A DNA stretch of 64,000 nucleotides from Vulcanimicrobium alpinum (GCF_027923555.1 NZ_AP025523.1:1178001-1242000), one strand, 5' to 3'. Positions 42,704 through 51,041 are shown, counted from the first letter of the stretch. Program-made: numbers and translations. Notes: a model not told the origin generated them from the letters alone.

Positions 42704-43824
42704 GCCCGGCAGCGACGTACCTGGCGCGCGCGTGCGAACTGGCCGCGCGCACGATCGCCGACGCGGCGCCGAATCCGCCCGTCGGCTGCGTGATCGTCCG
42801 CGACGGCGTGACGCTCGGTGAGGGCGGGCATCGCCGCCGCGGCGAGGCGCATGCCGAAGTCGAGGCGCTGCGCGACGCACAGGCGCGCGGCAACGACGTG
42901 CGCGGCGCCACCGCGTACGTCTCGCTCGAGCCGTGCAGCCACCACGGCCGCACGCCGCCCTGCGCCGAGGCGCTGATCGCGGCCGGGATCGCTCGCGTCG
43001 CGATCGGCGCGCTCGATCCCAACCCGCACACGGCGGCGGGCGGCGTGCAGCGTCTGCGCGATTCCGGCATCGACACCGTCGTGTACGACACGCCGGAAGC
43101 GCTCGCGCTGATCGAGCGCTTCGCGTGGACGATCGTGCACGACCGTCCGTACGTGACGCTGAAGATGGCGATGTCGCTCGACGGCTGCGTCGCGTCGCGG
43201 CCCGGGACGCAGCAGTGGCTCACCGGTCCGGCCGCGCGCGAGCGGGTGCGCGAACTGCGCGCCGAGCACGACGCGGTCATGGTCGGCGCCGGGACGATCC
43301 GCGTCGACGATCCGCAGCTCACCGTTCGCCCGCATATCACGCGCCGCAAACCCTACGCCCGCGTCGTGCTGTGCGAGACGGCGCCGATTCCGTCGTCGGC
43401 CGCGGTCCTTGCGACGCCGCCCGATGCGCCGCAAGATGCGTACGCCCGCACGATCGTGCTCGCACCGGCCGGCGCGCGCGCGGAGTTCGCGCCGCTCGCC
43501 GAGCGTGCCGACCTCGTCTTCGTCGGCGGCGACGGCGATCGAACGATCGATCTCACCGCGGCGCTCCGGGCGCTGCGCGAACGCGAGGTATCGAGCGTCT
43601 TGTGCGAAGGCGGCCCGACGCTCGCGGGGCGTCTGCTCGCCGGCGGTCTTGTACAGCGCATCGTCTGGCTGATCGCGCCGACGTTCCTGCGCGGCGAGAC
43701 CGCGGTCCCCGTGCTGGCGGGCGCCGACCTCGCGGGGCGCGACGGGTGGCGGTTCGATCGCATCGAACGGCTCGGCGACGATATGCTGCTCTCCGCCGAC
43801 CTGACCGCATGTTCTCCGGCCTGA
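42700..43824 (+). CDS. ribD: Bifunctional riboflavin biosynthesis deaminase/reductase
   Basis: About 374 residues. The N-terminal deaminase has APNPPVGCVIV, the zinc site GEAHAEVEAL and LEPCSHHGRTPPCAEAL. The C-terminal reductase begins near residue 145 (PYVTLKMAMSLDGCVA), with VGAGTIRVDDPQLTVR and VLCEGGPTLAGRLL. It converts the GTP-cyclohydrolase product to the ribitylamino intermediate. No ATG, GTG or TTG lies near the family start: the conserved reading begins at a GTA codon at 42700, overlapping the DUF427 stop. The next in-frame start upstream is GTG 42556. A non-canonical start or a lost base is implied. Confidence 0.88.
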   Translation, partial: VSPAATYLARACELAARTIADAAPNPPVGCVIVRDGVTLGEGGHRRRGEAHAEVEALRDAQARGNDVRGATAYVSLEPCSHHGRTPPCAEALIAAGIARVAIGALDPNPHTAAGGVQRLRDSGIDTVVYDTPEALALIERFAWTIVHDRPYVTLKMAMSLDGCVASRPGTQQWLTGPAARERVRELRAEHDAVMVGAGTIRVDDPQLTVRPHITRRKPYARVVLCETAPIPSSAAVLATPPDAPQDAYARTIVLAPAGARAEFAPLAERADLVFVGGDGDRTIDLTAALRALREREVSSVLCEGGPTLAGRLLAGGLVQRIVWLIAPTFLRGETAVPVLAGADLAGRDGWRFDRIERLGDDMLLSADLTACSPA

Positions 43825-44414
43825 TCGTTCACGACGGCCGCGTCGTCTCGGTCACCGGAACGCGCGATGACGGGCTCACGCTCGTCGTCGAATCGCCCAG
43901 CGCGATCGCCGACGGGGTCGCGCTCGGCGATTCGATCGCGATCAACGGCGTGTGCCTCACCGTCGTCGGGTTCGACGAGCGCACGATGCGCTTCGACGTC
44001 GTCCCCGAAACCGTCGACCGCACCGGGTTCGACGCGCTGCGGCCCGGCGATCGCGTCAACCTCGAACTGTCGCTGCGGCTGGGCGACCGGCTCGGCGGCC
44101 ATCTCGTCTACGGTCACGTCGACGGCAACGCGCAGATTCTCGCGAAGGAAACGGAAGGGCAAGGCTATCGCCTGCACGTTGCGTTGCCCGGCGCGCTCGC
44201 CGCGTACATCGTGGAGAAGGGCTACGTTGCGGTCGACGGCGTGAGTCTGACCGTCGCGTCGACGACGCAGGATGCGTTCACGATCGCGCTCATCCCCGAG
44301 ACGGCGCGGCGCACGACGCTCGGCACGAAAGGCGCCGGCGACCGCGTCAACCTCGAGATCGATCCGGTCGCGCGCTACGCGCAAGGTGCGATCGCCGCCT
44401 ACGCGCGCCGATGA
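43809..44414 (+). CDS. ribE: Riboflavin synthase alpha chain
   Basis: A 201-residue enzyme of two tandem lumazine-binding halves. The start MFSGLIVHDGRVV, the first-half motif SIAINGVCLTVVGF and GHLVYGHVDGNAQIL are matched in the second half by YVAVDGVSLTVAST and NLEIDPVARYA. It dismutates 6,7-dimethyl-8-ribityllumazine to riboflavin. ATG 43809 lies within the last 16 bases of ribD, so translation is probably coupled. Confidence 0.95.
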   Translation: MFSGLIVHDGRVVSVTGTRDDGLTLVVESPSAIADGVALGDSIAINGVCLTVVGFDERTMRFDVVPETVDRTGFDALRPGDRVNLELSLRLGDRLGGHLVYGHVDGNAQILAKETEGQGYRLHVALPGALAAYIVEKGYVAVDGVSLTVASTTQDAFTIALIPETARRTTLGTKGAGDRVNLEIDPVARYAQGAIAAYARR

Positions 44415-44827
44415 GCGCGGATGCGCTGCGCCGCGGTCCCGACGTGCGCGAGCGCGTGCGCTGGCGCGACGTCGACATGATGAGCGTCGTCTACTACGGC
44501 GCGTATCTGCGCTTCATGGAAGCGGCGGAAGACGAGTTTTTCCGTACGCTCGGCTTTCCGTACGCGCGGATCGCCGAGGAGTTCGGCGTGTGGATCGCGC
44601 GCGTGCGGGTTGAGGTCGACTATCGCGTGCCGGCACGGCTCGGTGACGACCTCGTGTGCCGAGCCGATCTAGTCGCACTCGGCGGATCGTCGCTGCGCTT
44701 CGCGTTCCCGATCGATCGCGGCGACGGAACGCGGCTCGCGGACGGCGCGCTCACGCTGGCCGCACTCGACCGCACGACGCTGCGACCGGCGCGGTTGCCG
44801 GACGCGCTGCGTTCGCTGCTGCGCTAG
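44411..44827 (+). CDS. 4HBT-type acyl-CoA thioesterase
   Basis: A 138-residue hotdog-fold protein. The 4-hydroxybenzoyl-CoA thioesterase signature is RVRWRDVDMMSVVYYGAYLR, with the catalytic Asp in its usual place, followed by FMEAAEDEFF and VWIARVRVEVDYRVPARLGD. Relatives include YbgC. The acyl-CoA substrate is unknown. It is coupled to ribE by an ATGA overlap although no functional link is obvious, and it is convergent with padR (four-base overlap). Confidence 0.85.
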   Translation: MSADALRRGPDVRERVRWRDVDMMSVVYYGAYLRFMEAAEDEFFRTLGFPYARIAEEFGVWIARVRVEVDYRVPARLGDDLVCRADLVALGGSSLRFAFPIDRGDGTRLADGALTLAALDRTTLRPARLPDALRSLLR

Positions 44828-45378
44828 CCTTCGTCGGCGGCGAGGATCGCGTAGATCTCTTTGCGCGCCCTGTCGACGACCGCGCGGATCCTGTCGAGCG
44901 TCGCGTCGTCGGCCCCGCGCGCGCTCATCACCGCCGCGCCGAGTTTGAACGCGGCTTCCTTGAGCCGGTGGCGCGGGTCGGGTTCGCCGTCGCCGTCGTC
45001 GGGGTCTGCGCCTTCGCTCGCGCGGTTCGTCAGCAGCTCGCGACCGCTCTCGGTGATCGTGTAGACGCGCTTGCCTTCGATCTGCTCGGAGGTCACGTAG
45101 CTGCCGTCTTCGAGCAGTTGGAGGGTGGGGTACACGGAGCCCGCGCTCGGGCGGACACCGCGACGTTCTTCGATCCAGCGGATGATCTCGTAGCCGTGCT
45201 TCGGGCCTTCCGCGAGCATCTCGAGGACCAGGTACTTCACGTCGCCGCGCCGCTGCCGGCCGCCCCAGCCCGGTCCCCAGCCGCCGCCCCACGGGCCGCC
45301 GCCCGGCGGACCCCAGGGCCGGCCGCCCCGGCCGTGCCCGTGCCGGGAGAATGCCCGGCGCATCATCAAATTCATCAT
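44824..45378 (-). CDS. PadR family transcriptional regulator
   Basis: A 184-residue winged-helix regulator. The N-terminal part is unusual, about 40 residues rich in Gly/Trp/Arg (GRGGRPWGPPGGGPWGG). The PadR domain follows (VKYLVLEMLAEGPKHGYEII, GSVYPTLQLLEDGSYV, KRVYTITESGRELL), with an Asp/Glu-rich C-terminal helical part. Many PadR proteins with such glycine-rich starts repress efflux or stress genes next to them. Here the divergent neighbour is the HTH-RibBA gene, and palindromes lie between them. Confidence 0.88.
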   Translation of the reverse strand: MMNLMMRRAFSRHGHGRGGRPWGPPGGGPWGGGWGPGWGGRQRRGDVKYLVLEMLAEGPKHGYEIIRWIEERRGVRPSAGSVYPTLQLLEDGSYVTSEQIEGKRVYTITESGRELLTNRASEGADPDDGDGEPDPRHRLKEAAFKLGAAVMSARGADDATLDRIRAVVDRARKEIYAILAADEG

Positions 45379-45414
45379 ATCGCGATACTATAACGATATA
45401 TCGTTTACGTAAAC
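45378..45414. promoter_or_regulatory. Three adjacent palindromes upstream of padR and the rib genes
   Basis: Perfect palindromes tatcgcgata (45378-45387), acgatatatcgt (45393-45404) and gttta-cgt-aaac-type gtttacgtaaac (45403-45414) form a dense cluster that starts at the padR start codon. The A/T-rich cgata/tatcg half-sites stand out from the GC-rich background and fit a PadR operator for autoregulation. The site could also control the divergent ribBA-ribH operon. Confidence 0.6.
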
Positions 45415-45431
45415 CCCCTCGCGATCACGCG

Positions 45432-45445
45432 GGCTCAGCGTGACA
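45432..45445. repeat. GGCTCAGCGTGACA repeat, partial copy
   Basis: ggctcagcgtgaca matches the core of the dispersed ttcga...ctcagcRtgaca motif also found at 37779, 48861 and 55970. Only this half is present, in the padR-ribBA gap. Confidence 0.45.
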
Positions 45446-45486
45446 GCGTTGACAACTGTTAAGCGCGGGACGCAGTCTAAGATGGC

Positions 45487-46902
45487 ATGCAGCGATTCGC
45501 GGACGACCTTCGGTCGGCGATGGCGGCGGCCGAGTTGACCTCGGCCCAGTTGGCCCAGCGGTCCGGCCTCACCGAGGCCGCGATCTCGTTGCTGCGCAGC
45601 GGCCGGCGGGAGCCGTCGTACCGGACGATCCGGTCGCTCGCTGCGGTGCTGCCCGTCCTCGGGCGGCGGCTCGACGCAGAATGGAGTGCAATGGACTCGA
45701 TCGAGTCGGCGATCGCCGATATCCGCGACGGCAAGATGGTCGTCGTTCTCGACGACGAGGATCGCGAGAACGAAGGCGACCTCGTGATGGCGGCCGAGAA
45801 GGTTACCCCCGAAGCGGTCAACTTCATGCGCAAGGAAGGCGGGGGGCTGATCTGCGTGCCGATGACCTCGGAGCGGCTCGACGCACTCCAGATCCCGAAC
45901 ATGGTGAACGACAACACCGCGCCGCTGGGTACCGCGTTCTCCGTCTCGGTCGAAGCGCGCGGACGCGTCACCACCGGCATCTCCGCGCAGGATCGCTCGA
46001 ACACGATCCGCGCGCTGATCGACGAGTCGTGCGGACCCGCCGATTTTCTGCGGCCCGGCCACACCTTTCCGCTGCGCGCGCGCGAGGGCGGCGTGCTCGT
46101 GCGCGCGGGGCAGACCGAGGCGTCGGTCGATCTCGCGCGGCTCGCGGGACTCTATCCGGCCGGCGTGATCTGCGAGATCATGGACGACGACGGCTCGATG
46201 ATGCGCAAGCCGCGGCTGGAAGCGTTTTCGAAGAAGCACGGCCTGCGCATGATCACGGTGAAGGATCTCATCGCGTACCGGATGCGTCACGAGAAGCTCG
46301 TCGAGCGGATCGCCGAGTTTTCGCTGCCGACGGCCTACGGCGCGTTTCGCGGCGTGGCGTACGAGTCGAAGACCGACAAGATCGCGCACGTCGCGCTGGT
46401 GATGGGCGAGATCGGTGACGGCAAAGGCGTGCTCGTGCGCGTGCACAGCGAGTGCCTCACCGGCGACGCCCTGCACTCGCTGCGTTGCGACTGCGGACCG
46501 CAGCGCGACGCCGCGCTCGCCGCGATCGCGCGCGAAGGACGCGGTGTTTTCCTCTACCTGCATCAGGAAGGCCGCGGGATCGGCCTCGCCAACAAACTGC
46601 GCGCGTATGCGCTGCAAGATGCCGGCGCCGACACGGTCGAAGCGAACGTGCTGCTGGGGCTGCCGCCCGACAAGCGCGACTACGGCATCGGTTCGCAGAT
46701 CCTCGTCGATCTCGGCGTGCGCGAGATGCGCTTGCTCACCAACAACCCGAAGAAGATCGCCGGGCTCGAAGGCTTCGGTCTCACGATCGCCGAGCGGGTC
46801 CCGATTCAAATCGCGCCGACGCCGTTCAACGTCCATTACATGGAGACGAAGCGCGACAAGATGGGCCACATGTTCGGCGCACCCAATCCGGTGGAAGCAT
46901 GA
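45487..46902 (+). CDS. ribBA: XRE-type HTH fused to bifunctional RibB-RibA
   Basis: A 471-residue protein. Residues 1-66 are a helix-turn-helix (LTSAQLAQRSGLTEAAISLL, then REPSYRTIRSLAAVL). From residue 69 follows RibB, 3,4-dihydroxy-2-butanone-4-phosphate synthase (LDDEDRENEGDLVMA, EGGGLICVPM, GHTFPLRAREGGVL). From about residue 275 follows RibA, GTP cyclohydrolase II, with zinc cysteines 323, 334 and 336 (ECLTGDALHSLRCDCG) and LHQEGRGIGL. The frame is continuous. An internal ATG (45691) with ggag four bases before it could also yield plain RibBA. The HTH may tie the enzyme to DNA or to its own promoter (inference). Confidence 0.9.
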   Translation: MQRFADDLRSAMAAAELTSAQLAQRSGLTEAAISLLRSGRREPSYRTIRSLAAVLPVLGRRLDAEWSAMDSIESAIADIRDGKMVVVLDDEDRENEGDLVMAAEKVTPEAVNFMRKEGGGLICVPMTSERLDALQIPNMVNDNTAPLGTAFSVSVEARGRVTTGISAQDRSNTIRALIDESCGPADFLRPGHTFPLRAREGGVLVRAGQTEASVDLARLAGLYPAGVICEIMDDDGSMMRKPRLEAFSKKHGLRMITVKDLIAYRMRHEKLVERIAEFSLPTAYGAFRGVAYESKTDKIAHVALVMGEIGDGKGVLVRVHSECLTGDALHSLRCDCGPQRDAALAAIAREGRGVFLYLHQEGRGIGLANKLRAYALQDAGADTVEANVLLGLPPDKRDYGIGSQILVDLGVREMRLLTNNPKKIAGLEGFGLTIAERVPIQIAPTPFNVHYMETKRDKMGHMFGAPNPVEA

Positions 46903-47390
46903 AGACCGAGAAGGCCCACGCGCTCCCCGACGCGAGCGGCAAGAGGTTTGCGATCCTCGTCGCCGATTTCTACGCCGATCTCGCCGCTCAACTCGAAGAC
47001 GGCGCGCGGCGCGCGCTGCGCGACTGCGGCGTCGCTGCCGATGCGATCGAGACGGTGCGCGTCCCCGGCTGCTTCGAGTTGCCGATCGCCGCGCGGCGCC
47101 TCATCGCGGGCTCGCAGCTCGACGGCGTGGTCGCGCTGGGCGTCGTGATCCGCGGTGACACTCCGCACTTCGACTTCGTCGCCGGGGAGTGCGCGCGCGG
47201 GATCATGGACGTCATGCTCGGCAGCGGGATCCCGATCGGATTCGGCGTGCTGACGACGGAGAATCGCGCCCAGGCCGAGGAGCGCGCCGACCCGGCGCGC
47301 GGCGACAAAGGGTACGAGGCCGCGGTCGCGGCGGCCACCGTCGCGACGATCGAGCCGAAGCGCGAGACGGCCCGGGTCGGGTTCCGCTAG
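46899..47390 (+). CDS. ribH: 6,7-dimethyl-8-ribityllumazine synthase
   Basis: A 163-residue lumazine synthase. Motifs are FAILVADFYADLAAQLEDGA, VRVPGCFELPIAARRL, VALGVVIRGDTPHFDFVAGE with the catalytic His, and IPIGFGVLTTENRAQAEER. It forms icosahedral or pentameric shells that condense the RibA/RibD-derived pyrimidine with the RibB product. ATG overlaps the ribBA stop. With ribD and ribE 2 kb upstream the whole riboflavin pathway is present locally. Confidence 0.95.
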   Translation: MKTEKAHALPDASGKRFAILVADFYADLAAQLEDGARRALRDCGVAADAIETVRVPGCFELPIAARRLIAGSQLDGVVALGVVIRGDTPHFDFVAGECARGIMDVMLGSGIPIGFGVLTTENRAQAEERADPARGDKGYEAAVAAATVATIEPKRETARVGFR

Positions 47391-47394
47391 CGCG

Positions 47395-47426
47395 CCGAGG
47401 GAGCCGCACGTCGACCGCTCCCTCGG
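47395..47426 (+). terminator. Hairpin after ribH
   Basis: Ten-base arms ccgagggagc and gctccctcgg enclose a 12-base loop five bases after the ribH stop. No T-tract follows, so efficiency as a rho-independent terminator is unclear. Confidence 0.5.
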
Positions 47427-47546
47427 GCGATTGCCAAGAGACCCGTGCTACCGTATACTCCCCCCTACGACGCAGCCCTAGGCGGCGCCGTGTTTCTCAT
47501 CCGCTACCCAGGGGGGCCAGGGCGGCTGACCGTCCGGCCGAGGTCG

Positions 47547-47858
47547 GTGTATCAGAACAGAGTTTTGACCTGTAAGGACTGCGGCAACACGTTCGACTTC
47601 ACGGTCCGCGATCAGATGTTCTACGCGGAGAAGGGGTTCGAGAACGAGCCGCAGCGGTGTCGCGACTGCCGCGCTGCGCGCAAGTCGCAACGGACGAACG
47701 GCATGGGCGTGCCGTCGTCGACGGCCGGTTTGCGCGAGATGTTCGACGCGGTGTGCGCGCAATGCAACGCCGAGACGACTGTGCCGTTCCGTCCGCGCGG
47801 TGACCGCCCGGTGTACTGCCGCAACTGCTACTCCGCGATGAACGCCGTGCGGGCGTAG
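47547..47858 (+). CDS. Zinc-ribbon protein, probable nucleic-acid binding
   Basis: A 103-residue protein with two treble-clef/ribbon units. The first is CKDCGNTFDFTVRDQMFYAE...CRDCR (the zf-trcl type). The second is CAQCNAETTVPF...YCRNCYS. Both are Cys4 sites. Such small proteins are common near translation or stress genes; the exact function is unknown. GTG 47547 gives the natural start; the frame remains open further upstream without conserved sequence. Confidence 0.8.
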   Translation: MYQNRVLTCKDCGNTFDFTVRDQMFYAEKGFENEPQRCRDCRAARKSQRTNGMGVPSSTAGLREMFDAVCAQCNAETTVPFRPRGDRPVYCRNCYSAMNAVRA

Positions 47859-47884
47859 CCTCGTCCTGCGCCGAATCCGCGGGT

Positions 47885-48871
47885 GTGGATTCGGTCTGGT
47901 ACGACGGCGACGCCGTCGGATATCTCGATCAGCGCGCGCTCCCGCGCGAGGTCGTGCGCAAGCGCGCCCGGAGCGTCGACGACGTCGTCGACGCGATCGC
48001 GACGCTTGCGGTGCGCGGCGCGCCGGCGATCGGCATCTTCGGCGCCTACGGCGTCGCGCTCGCCGCGCAGCTGCACGCGGGCGATCGCCCTGCATTCGAA
48101 GCGGCGGCGCAGCGCATCCGCGGGGCGCGTCCCACGGCGGTGAATCTCGCGTGGGCCGTCGACCGCGTCCTGCAGTCGCCGGGAGCGGAGCGTGAAGAAG
48201 CGCAGCGCATCCACGAAGAACAGCGCGACGTCGACCGGCGCATCGGCGAAGCGGCGATCGAGCTGTTTCCGGCGATCGGCAACGTGCTCACGCACTGCAA
48301 CACCGGCCCGATCGCGACCGGCGGCGACGGCACGGCGCTGGGCTGCTTCGTCGCCGCGCATCGTGCCGGGAAGAAACTGCACGTGTTCGTCGACGAGACG
48401 CGCCCGCTGCTGCAGGGCGCGCGGCTGACGATGTTCGAGCTGCGCGAAGCCGGTCTGCCGTGCACGCTGATCGTCGACAGCGCGGCTGCGATCACGATGC
48501 AGCGCAAGGATGTGCGCGCGATCGTCGTCGGCGCCGACCGCATCGCGCGCAACGGCGACACGGCGAACAAGATCGGCACCTACGGCGTCGCCATCGCCGC
48601 GGCGCATCACGGCATTCCGTTCTACATCGCCGCACCGCGCTCGACGTTCGATTTCGCGATCGAATCCGGCGATGCGATCCCGATCGAGGAGCGCAACGCC
48701 GACGAGGTGCGCATCGCCGCCGACGATCCGGTCTACAACCCCGCCTTCGACGTCACGCCCGGCCGCCTCATCACCGGCTTCATCACGGAATACGGCGTAC
48801 TCGCCCCGCCCTACGCCGACGCCGTCCCCGATCTCGAACACCGCCCCTGCCTCGCCGCGTTGTCACGCTGA
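47885..48871 (+). CDS. mtnA: S-methyl-5-thioribose-1-phosphate isomerase
   Basis: A 328-residue aldose-ketose isomerase of the methionine salvage pathway, related to eIF-2B subunits. Motifs are RGAPAIGIFGAYGVALAA, NVLTHCNTGPIATGG with the catalytic Cys, VFVDETRPLLQGARLT, VVGADRIARNGDTANKIGTY with the catalytic Asp, and PFYIAAPRSTFD. GTG 47885 fits the family start. No other salvage gene is in the window. Some relatives act on ribose-1,5-bisphosphate, but the CNTG and DETRP wording favours MtnA. Confidence 0.92.
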   Translation: MDSVWYDGDAVGYLDQRALPREVVRKRARSVDDVVDAIATLAVRGAPAIGIFGAYGVALAAQLHAGDRPAFEAAAQRIRGARPTAVNLAWAVDRVLQSPGAEREEAQRIHEEQRDVDRRIGEAAIELFPAIGNVLTHCNTGPIATGGDGTALGCFVAAHRAGKKLHVFVDETRPLLQGARLTMFELREAGLPCTLIVDSAAAITMQRKDVRAIVVGADRIARNGDTANKIGTYGVAIAAAHHGIPFYIAAPRSTFDFAIESGDAIPIEERNADEVRIAADDPVYNPAFDVTPGRLITGFITEYGVLAPPYADAVPDLEHRPCLAALSR

Positions 48872-48887
48872 GGGCGGGAGCGCTTCG
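48861..48887. repeat. TGTCACGCTGAG...CTTCG repeat, copy between mtnA and holA
   Basis: tgtcacgctgagggcgggag followed by cgcttcg spans the mtnA stop and the holA start. It shares tgtcacgctgag and the cttcg end with the other dispersed copies. Confidence 0.5.
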
Positions 48888-49873
48888 TGAAGTACTACGA
48901 GTTCGTCGATAAGGAGCCGAAGATCGATGGTTTGGTCGTCATCGAGGGCGACGAACCGATGCTGGCGCAGCGCGCGCTCGATGCGATCCTCGATCGCCTG
49001 CTCCCGCTCGACATTCGCCAGCTCAACTGCGACGTCGTCGAGGGACCGGAGACCGACGCCGTCGGGCGCGTCGTCGGCGACGCGGTGAATGCGATGCCGT
49101 TCCTGGCCGAGCGCCGCGTCGTCGTCGTGCGCAACTGCCACCGCATGCGCGCGCAGCCGCGCCGCGATCTCTGGGCTGCGGCCGAAGGGGTCCCTGCCGG
49201 CAACACGCTCGTCCTCGAAGATCTTTTTCCGCCGAAGAAGGCGACGAAGCCCGAGCCGTTCGGTCAGCTCGCGGGGCGCAAGGCGCTGCGCATCGATACG
49301 ACGCCCAATGCCGACGTGCGCGAACGCTTCGTCCACGAAACGCTCGCGCGGCTCGGCGCGAAGGCGCAGCCGCGCGTGGTTGCCGTCCTCTCTGACGGCG
49401 ACGCTTCGCTCGGCGCGATTCAGAACGATCTCGAGAAGCTGGCACTCCTCGGCACCACGATCACCCTCGCCGATCTCGAGCGCGAGAGCCTCGACGTGGA
49501 GGACGCCAAAGCCTGGCACTACGCGCAGGCGCTCGTCGAGGGACGCCCCGACGAGGCGCTGGCGATCGCGTTCGAACTCTTCGCGAACGATCCGCGCGGC
49601 GCGGCGATCCCGCTGGCGAGCGCGCTCGCGAACGACTTCGCGTTGCTGTGGGAGCTCGCACGCCCCGGCGGCGGCGCGATCCCGGCGCGCCATCGCTGGC
49701 GCGAGCGCGCGCTGCGCCCGATCGCGCGGCGGATCGGCGAACGCCGCGCGCGCTACGGTTACGAGGCCGCGGTGCGCGGCTTCGAAGCCGTGGTGACGGG
49801 GCGTATCGACGATCCGCGCGCAATGATCGAATTGCTCACCGCCGACCTCGCGGCGCGCCTCGCATCACGGTAG
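48887..49873 (+). CDS. holA: DNA polymerase III delta subunit
   Basis: A 328-residue clamp-loader subunit with the delta layout: VVIEGDEPMLAQRALDAIL at the N-terminus, FLAERRVVVVRNCHRM, VLEDLFPPKKATKP, then VAVLSDGDASLGAIQNDLEKL, the domain-II/III linker and the C-terminal collar helices (RPIARRIGERRARYGYEAAV). It opens the sliding clamp. Family sequence identity is always low; the match is by pattern and length. GTG 48887 is used. Confidence 0.85.
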   Translation: MKYYEFVDKEPKIDGLVVIEGDEPMLAQRALDAILDRLLPLDIRQLNCDVVEGPETDAVGRVVGDAVNAMPFLAERRVVVVRNCHRMRAQPRRDLWAAAEGVPAGNTLVLEDLFPPKKATKPEPFGQLAGRKALRIDTTPNADVRERFVHETLARLGAKAQPRVVAVLSDGDASLGAIQNDLEKLALLGTTITLADLERESLDVEDAKAWHYAQALVEGRPDEALAIAFELFANDPRGAAIPLASALANDFALLWELARPGGGAIPARHRWRERALRPIARRIGERRARYGYEAAVRGFEAVVTGRIDDPRAMIELLTADLAARLASR

Positions 49874-50012
49874 AGGCCGGGATTCCCCTTTCGGCTCGCT
49901 CCCCAAAGGATTCATTTTGCGTAGAATCCAACGTCGGCCACGAACGCGGGTCCGCTAATCGCTGACCTGCGTCGCCGCTCGTCATTCGGCTCCTTGAGAG
50001 GTCACTCCACGC

Positions 50013-50921
50013 ATGCGTAGTCTCCTCGCCCGTTTTGCCGTCCTCGGCACCTTCGCAGTCTCGCTCGCCGCGTGCTCGAGCGGCAACGGCTCGACCCTGC
50101 CGTTCGCCGGGACGCCGAACGCCGCGGGCGCCAATTCCGGCACGTTCCAGGCCGGCGCGTCCGGCTCGGCTCTGCTGCGGTTCATCCAGGGCTCGCCGGA
50201 TTCCGGAACCGGCGCCGCGGGCGCGGTTGACGTCTGCCTGGATCAGCAGCCGCTGACCCCGGCGGCCGGCGCCGTCTCGGTCGCCTACAAGGGCGCCTCG
50301 ACCCTGCAGACCATCACGTCCGGCATTCCGCACACGATCTCGGTCTACGCGTCGCTCGGCGGGAGCAACGTCGGCGCGGAATGCGCGAACGCGCCGAACC
50401 CCTACCTGGGCAGCGCGGCGATCAAGACGACCAGCTTCACCCCGGCCGCGAACACGCGGTACGACCTGGTGCTGGCGGGGACTCAGGCCAGCAAGACCGC
50501 GCAGCTCATCCTCTTCACGATCGGCGCGAACGTGTTCGCGACTGCTCCGGCCGGCGCCGAGACGATCTCGCTCAACGCTGCGCCGGCGTATACCGCGATC
50601 AACAAGGGCATCGGCTTCGGGCAGTGCACGACGGTCGCGGTCGCTCCGGCGACGTGCGGCACGCCGACCGTCCTCGCGGGCGCCGGCAACCTCGCCTCCG
50701 GAAGGTTCGCGACCTCGCCGATCAACGGGATCCCGGCCGGCGGCTTCTACGACGGCATCGGCGTCGCGGCGGGGAACCCCGTCCCGGTGACGGTGATCGC
50801 GGCTCCGGCCGCGGCGGCCGGCCAGCCGTACGTGATCAACCTGGTCGCCGTCGATCAGATCGGCGCGACGACCCTCGGGCTGATCGCGATCCAGGAGTCG
50901 ACGCTCGGCTACGGCTTCTAA
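50013..50921 (+). CDS. DUF4397-type lipoprotein
   Basis: A 302-residue exported protein. The signal peptide and lipobox are visible (FAVLGTFAVSLAACSSGNG, cysteine at about 21). The rest is beta-rich and low in charge, with two similar parts beginning LLRFIQGSPDSG and, later, AGAETISLNAAPAYTAINKG, in the style of DUF4397 domains (cell-surface proteins of unknown role). It sits alone behind a promoter-like gap and is closed by a hairpin. High Ala/Gly/Thr content is typical for such surface proteins. Confidence 0.75.
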   Translation: MRSLLARFAVLGTFAVSLAACSSGNGSTLPFAGTPNAAGANSGTFQAGASGSALLRFIQGSPDSGTGAAGAVDVCLDQQPLTPAAGAVSVAYKGASTLQTITSGIPHTISVYASLGGSNVGAECANAPNPYLGSAAIKTTSFTPAANTRYDLVLAGTQASKTAQLILFTIGANVFATAPAGAETISLNAAPAYTAINKGIGFGQCTTVAVAPATCGTPTVLAGAGNLASGRFATSPINGIPAGGFYDGIGVAAGNPVPVTVIAAPAAAAGQPYVINLVAVDQIGATTLGLIAIQESTLGYGF

Positions 50922-50948
50922 GCTGAATCGGATCCGTCTCACCACCTG

Positions 50949-50978
50949 CGAAGGGGTCGCCGAACGGCGGCCCCTTCG
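50949..50978 (+). terminator. Terminator after the DUF4397 gene
   Basis: A 13-base stem with one G-T pair (cgaaggggtcgcc against ggcggccccttcg), loop gaac, followed by ttgctt. It separates the lipoprotein gene from purB and rules out a start of purB upstream of it. Confidence 0.8.
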
Positions 50979-51041
50979 TTGCTTCCTACGTTGGTCGTCG
51001 AGGCCGTTCCGGAACACGGCGCGAAAGCGACGCGCCGGACC

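Noticed and set aside
42933-44414. Long frame starting inside ribD and running into ribE
   Set aside because: Only the last 201 codons, from ATG 43809, are real (riboflavin synthase); the upstream part is the shadow of ribD.
45449-45486. TTGACA promoter for ribBA
   Set aside because: TTGACA is present at 45449, but no -10 box at 16-18 bases; the nearest T/A-rich hexamer is 23 bases away.
45378-45490. FMN riboswitch upstream of ribBA
   Set aside because: The gap is short and lacks the conserved RFN core pieces; only palindromes and a repeat fragment are seen. None was seen before ribD either.
50979-51041. TTG 50979 as the start of purB
   Set aside because: It begins directly at the end of a terminator hairpin and the added residues are not family sequence; GTG 51042 is better placed.
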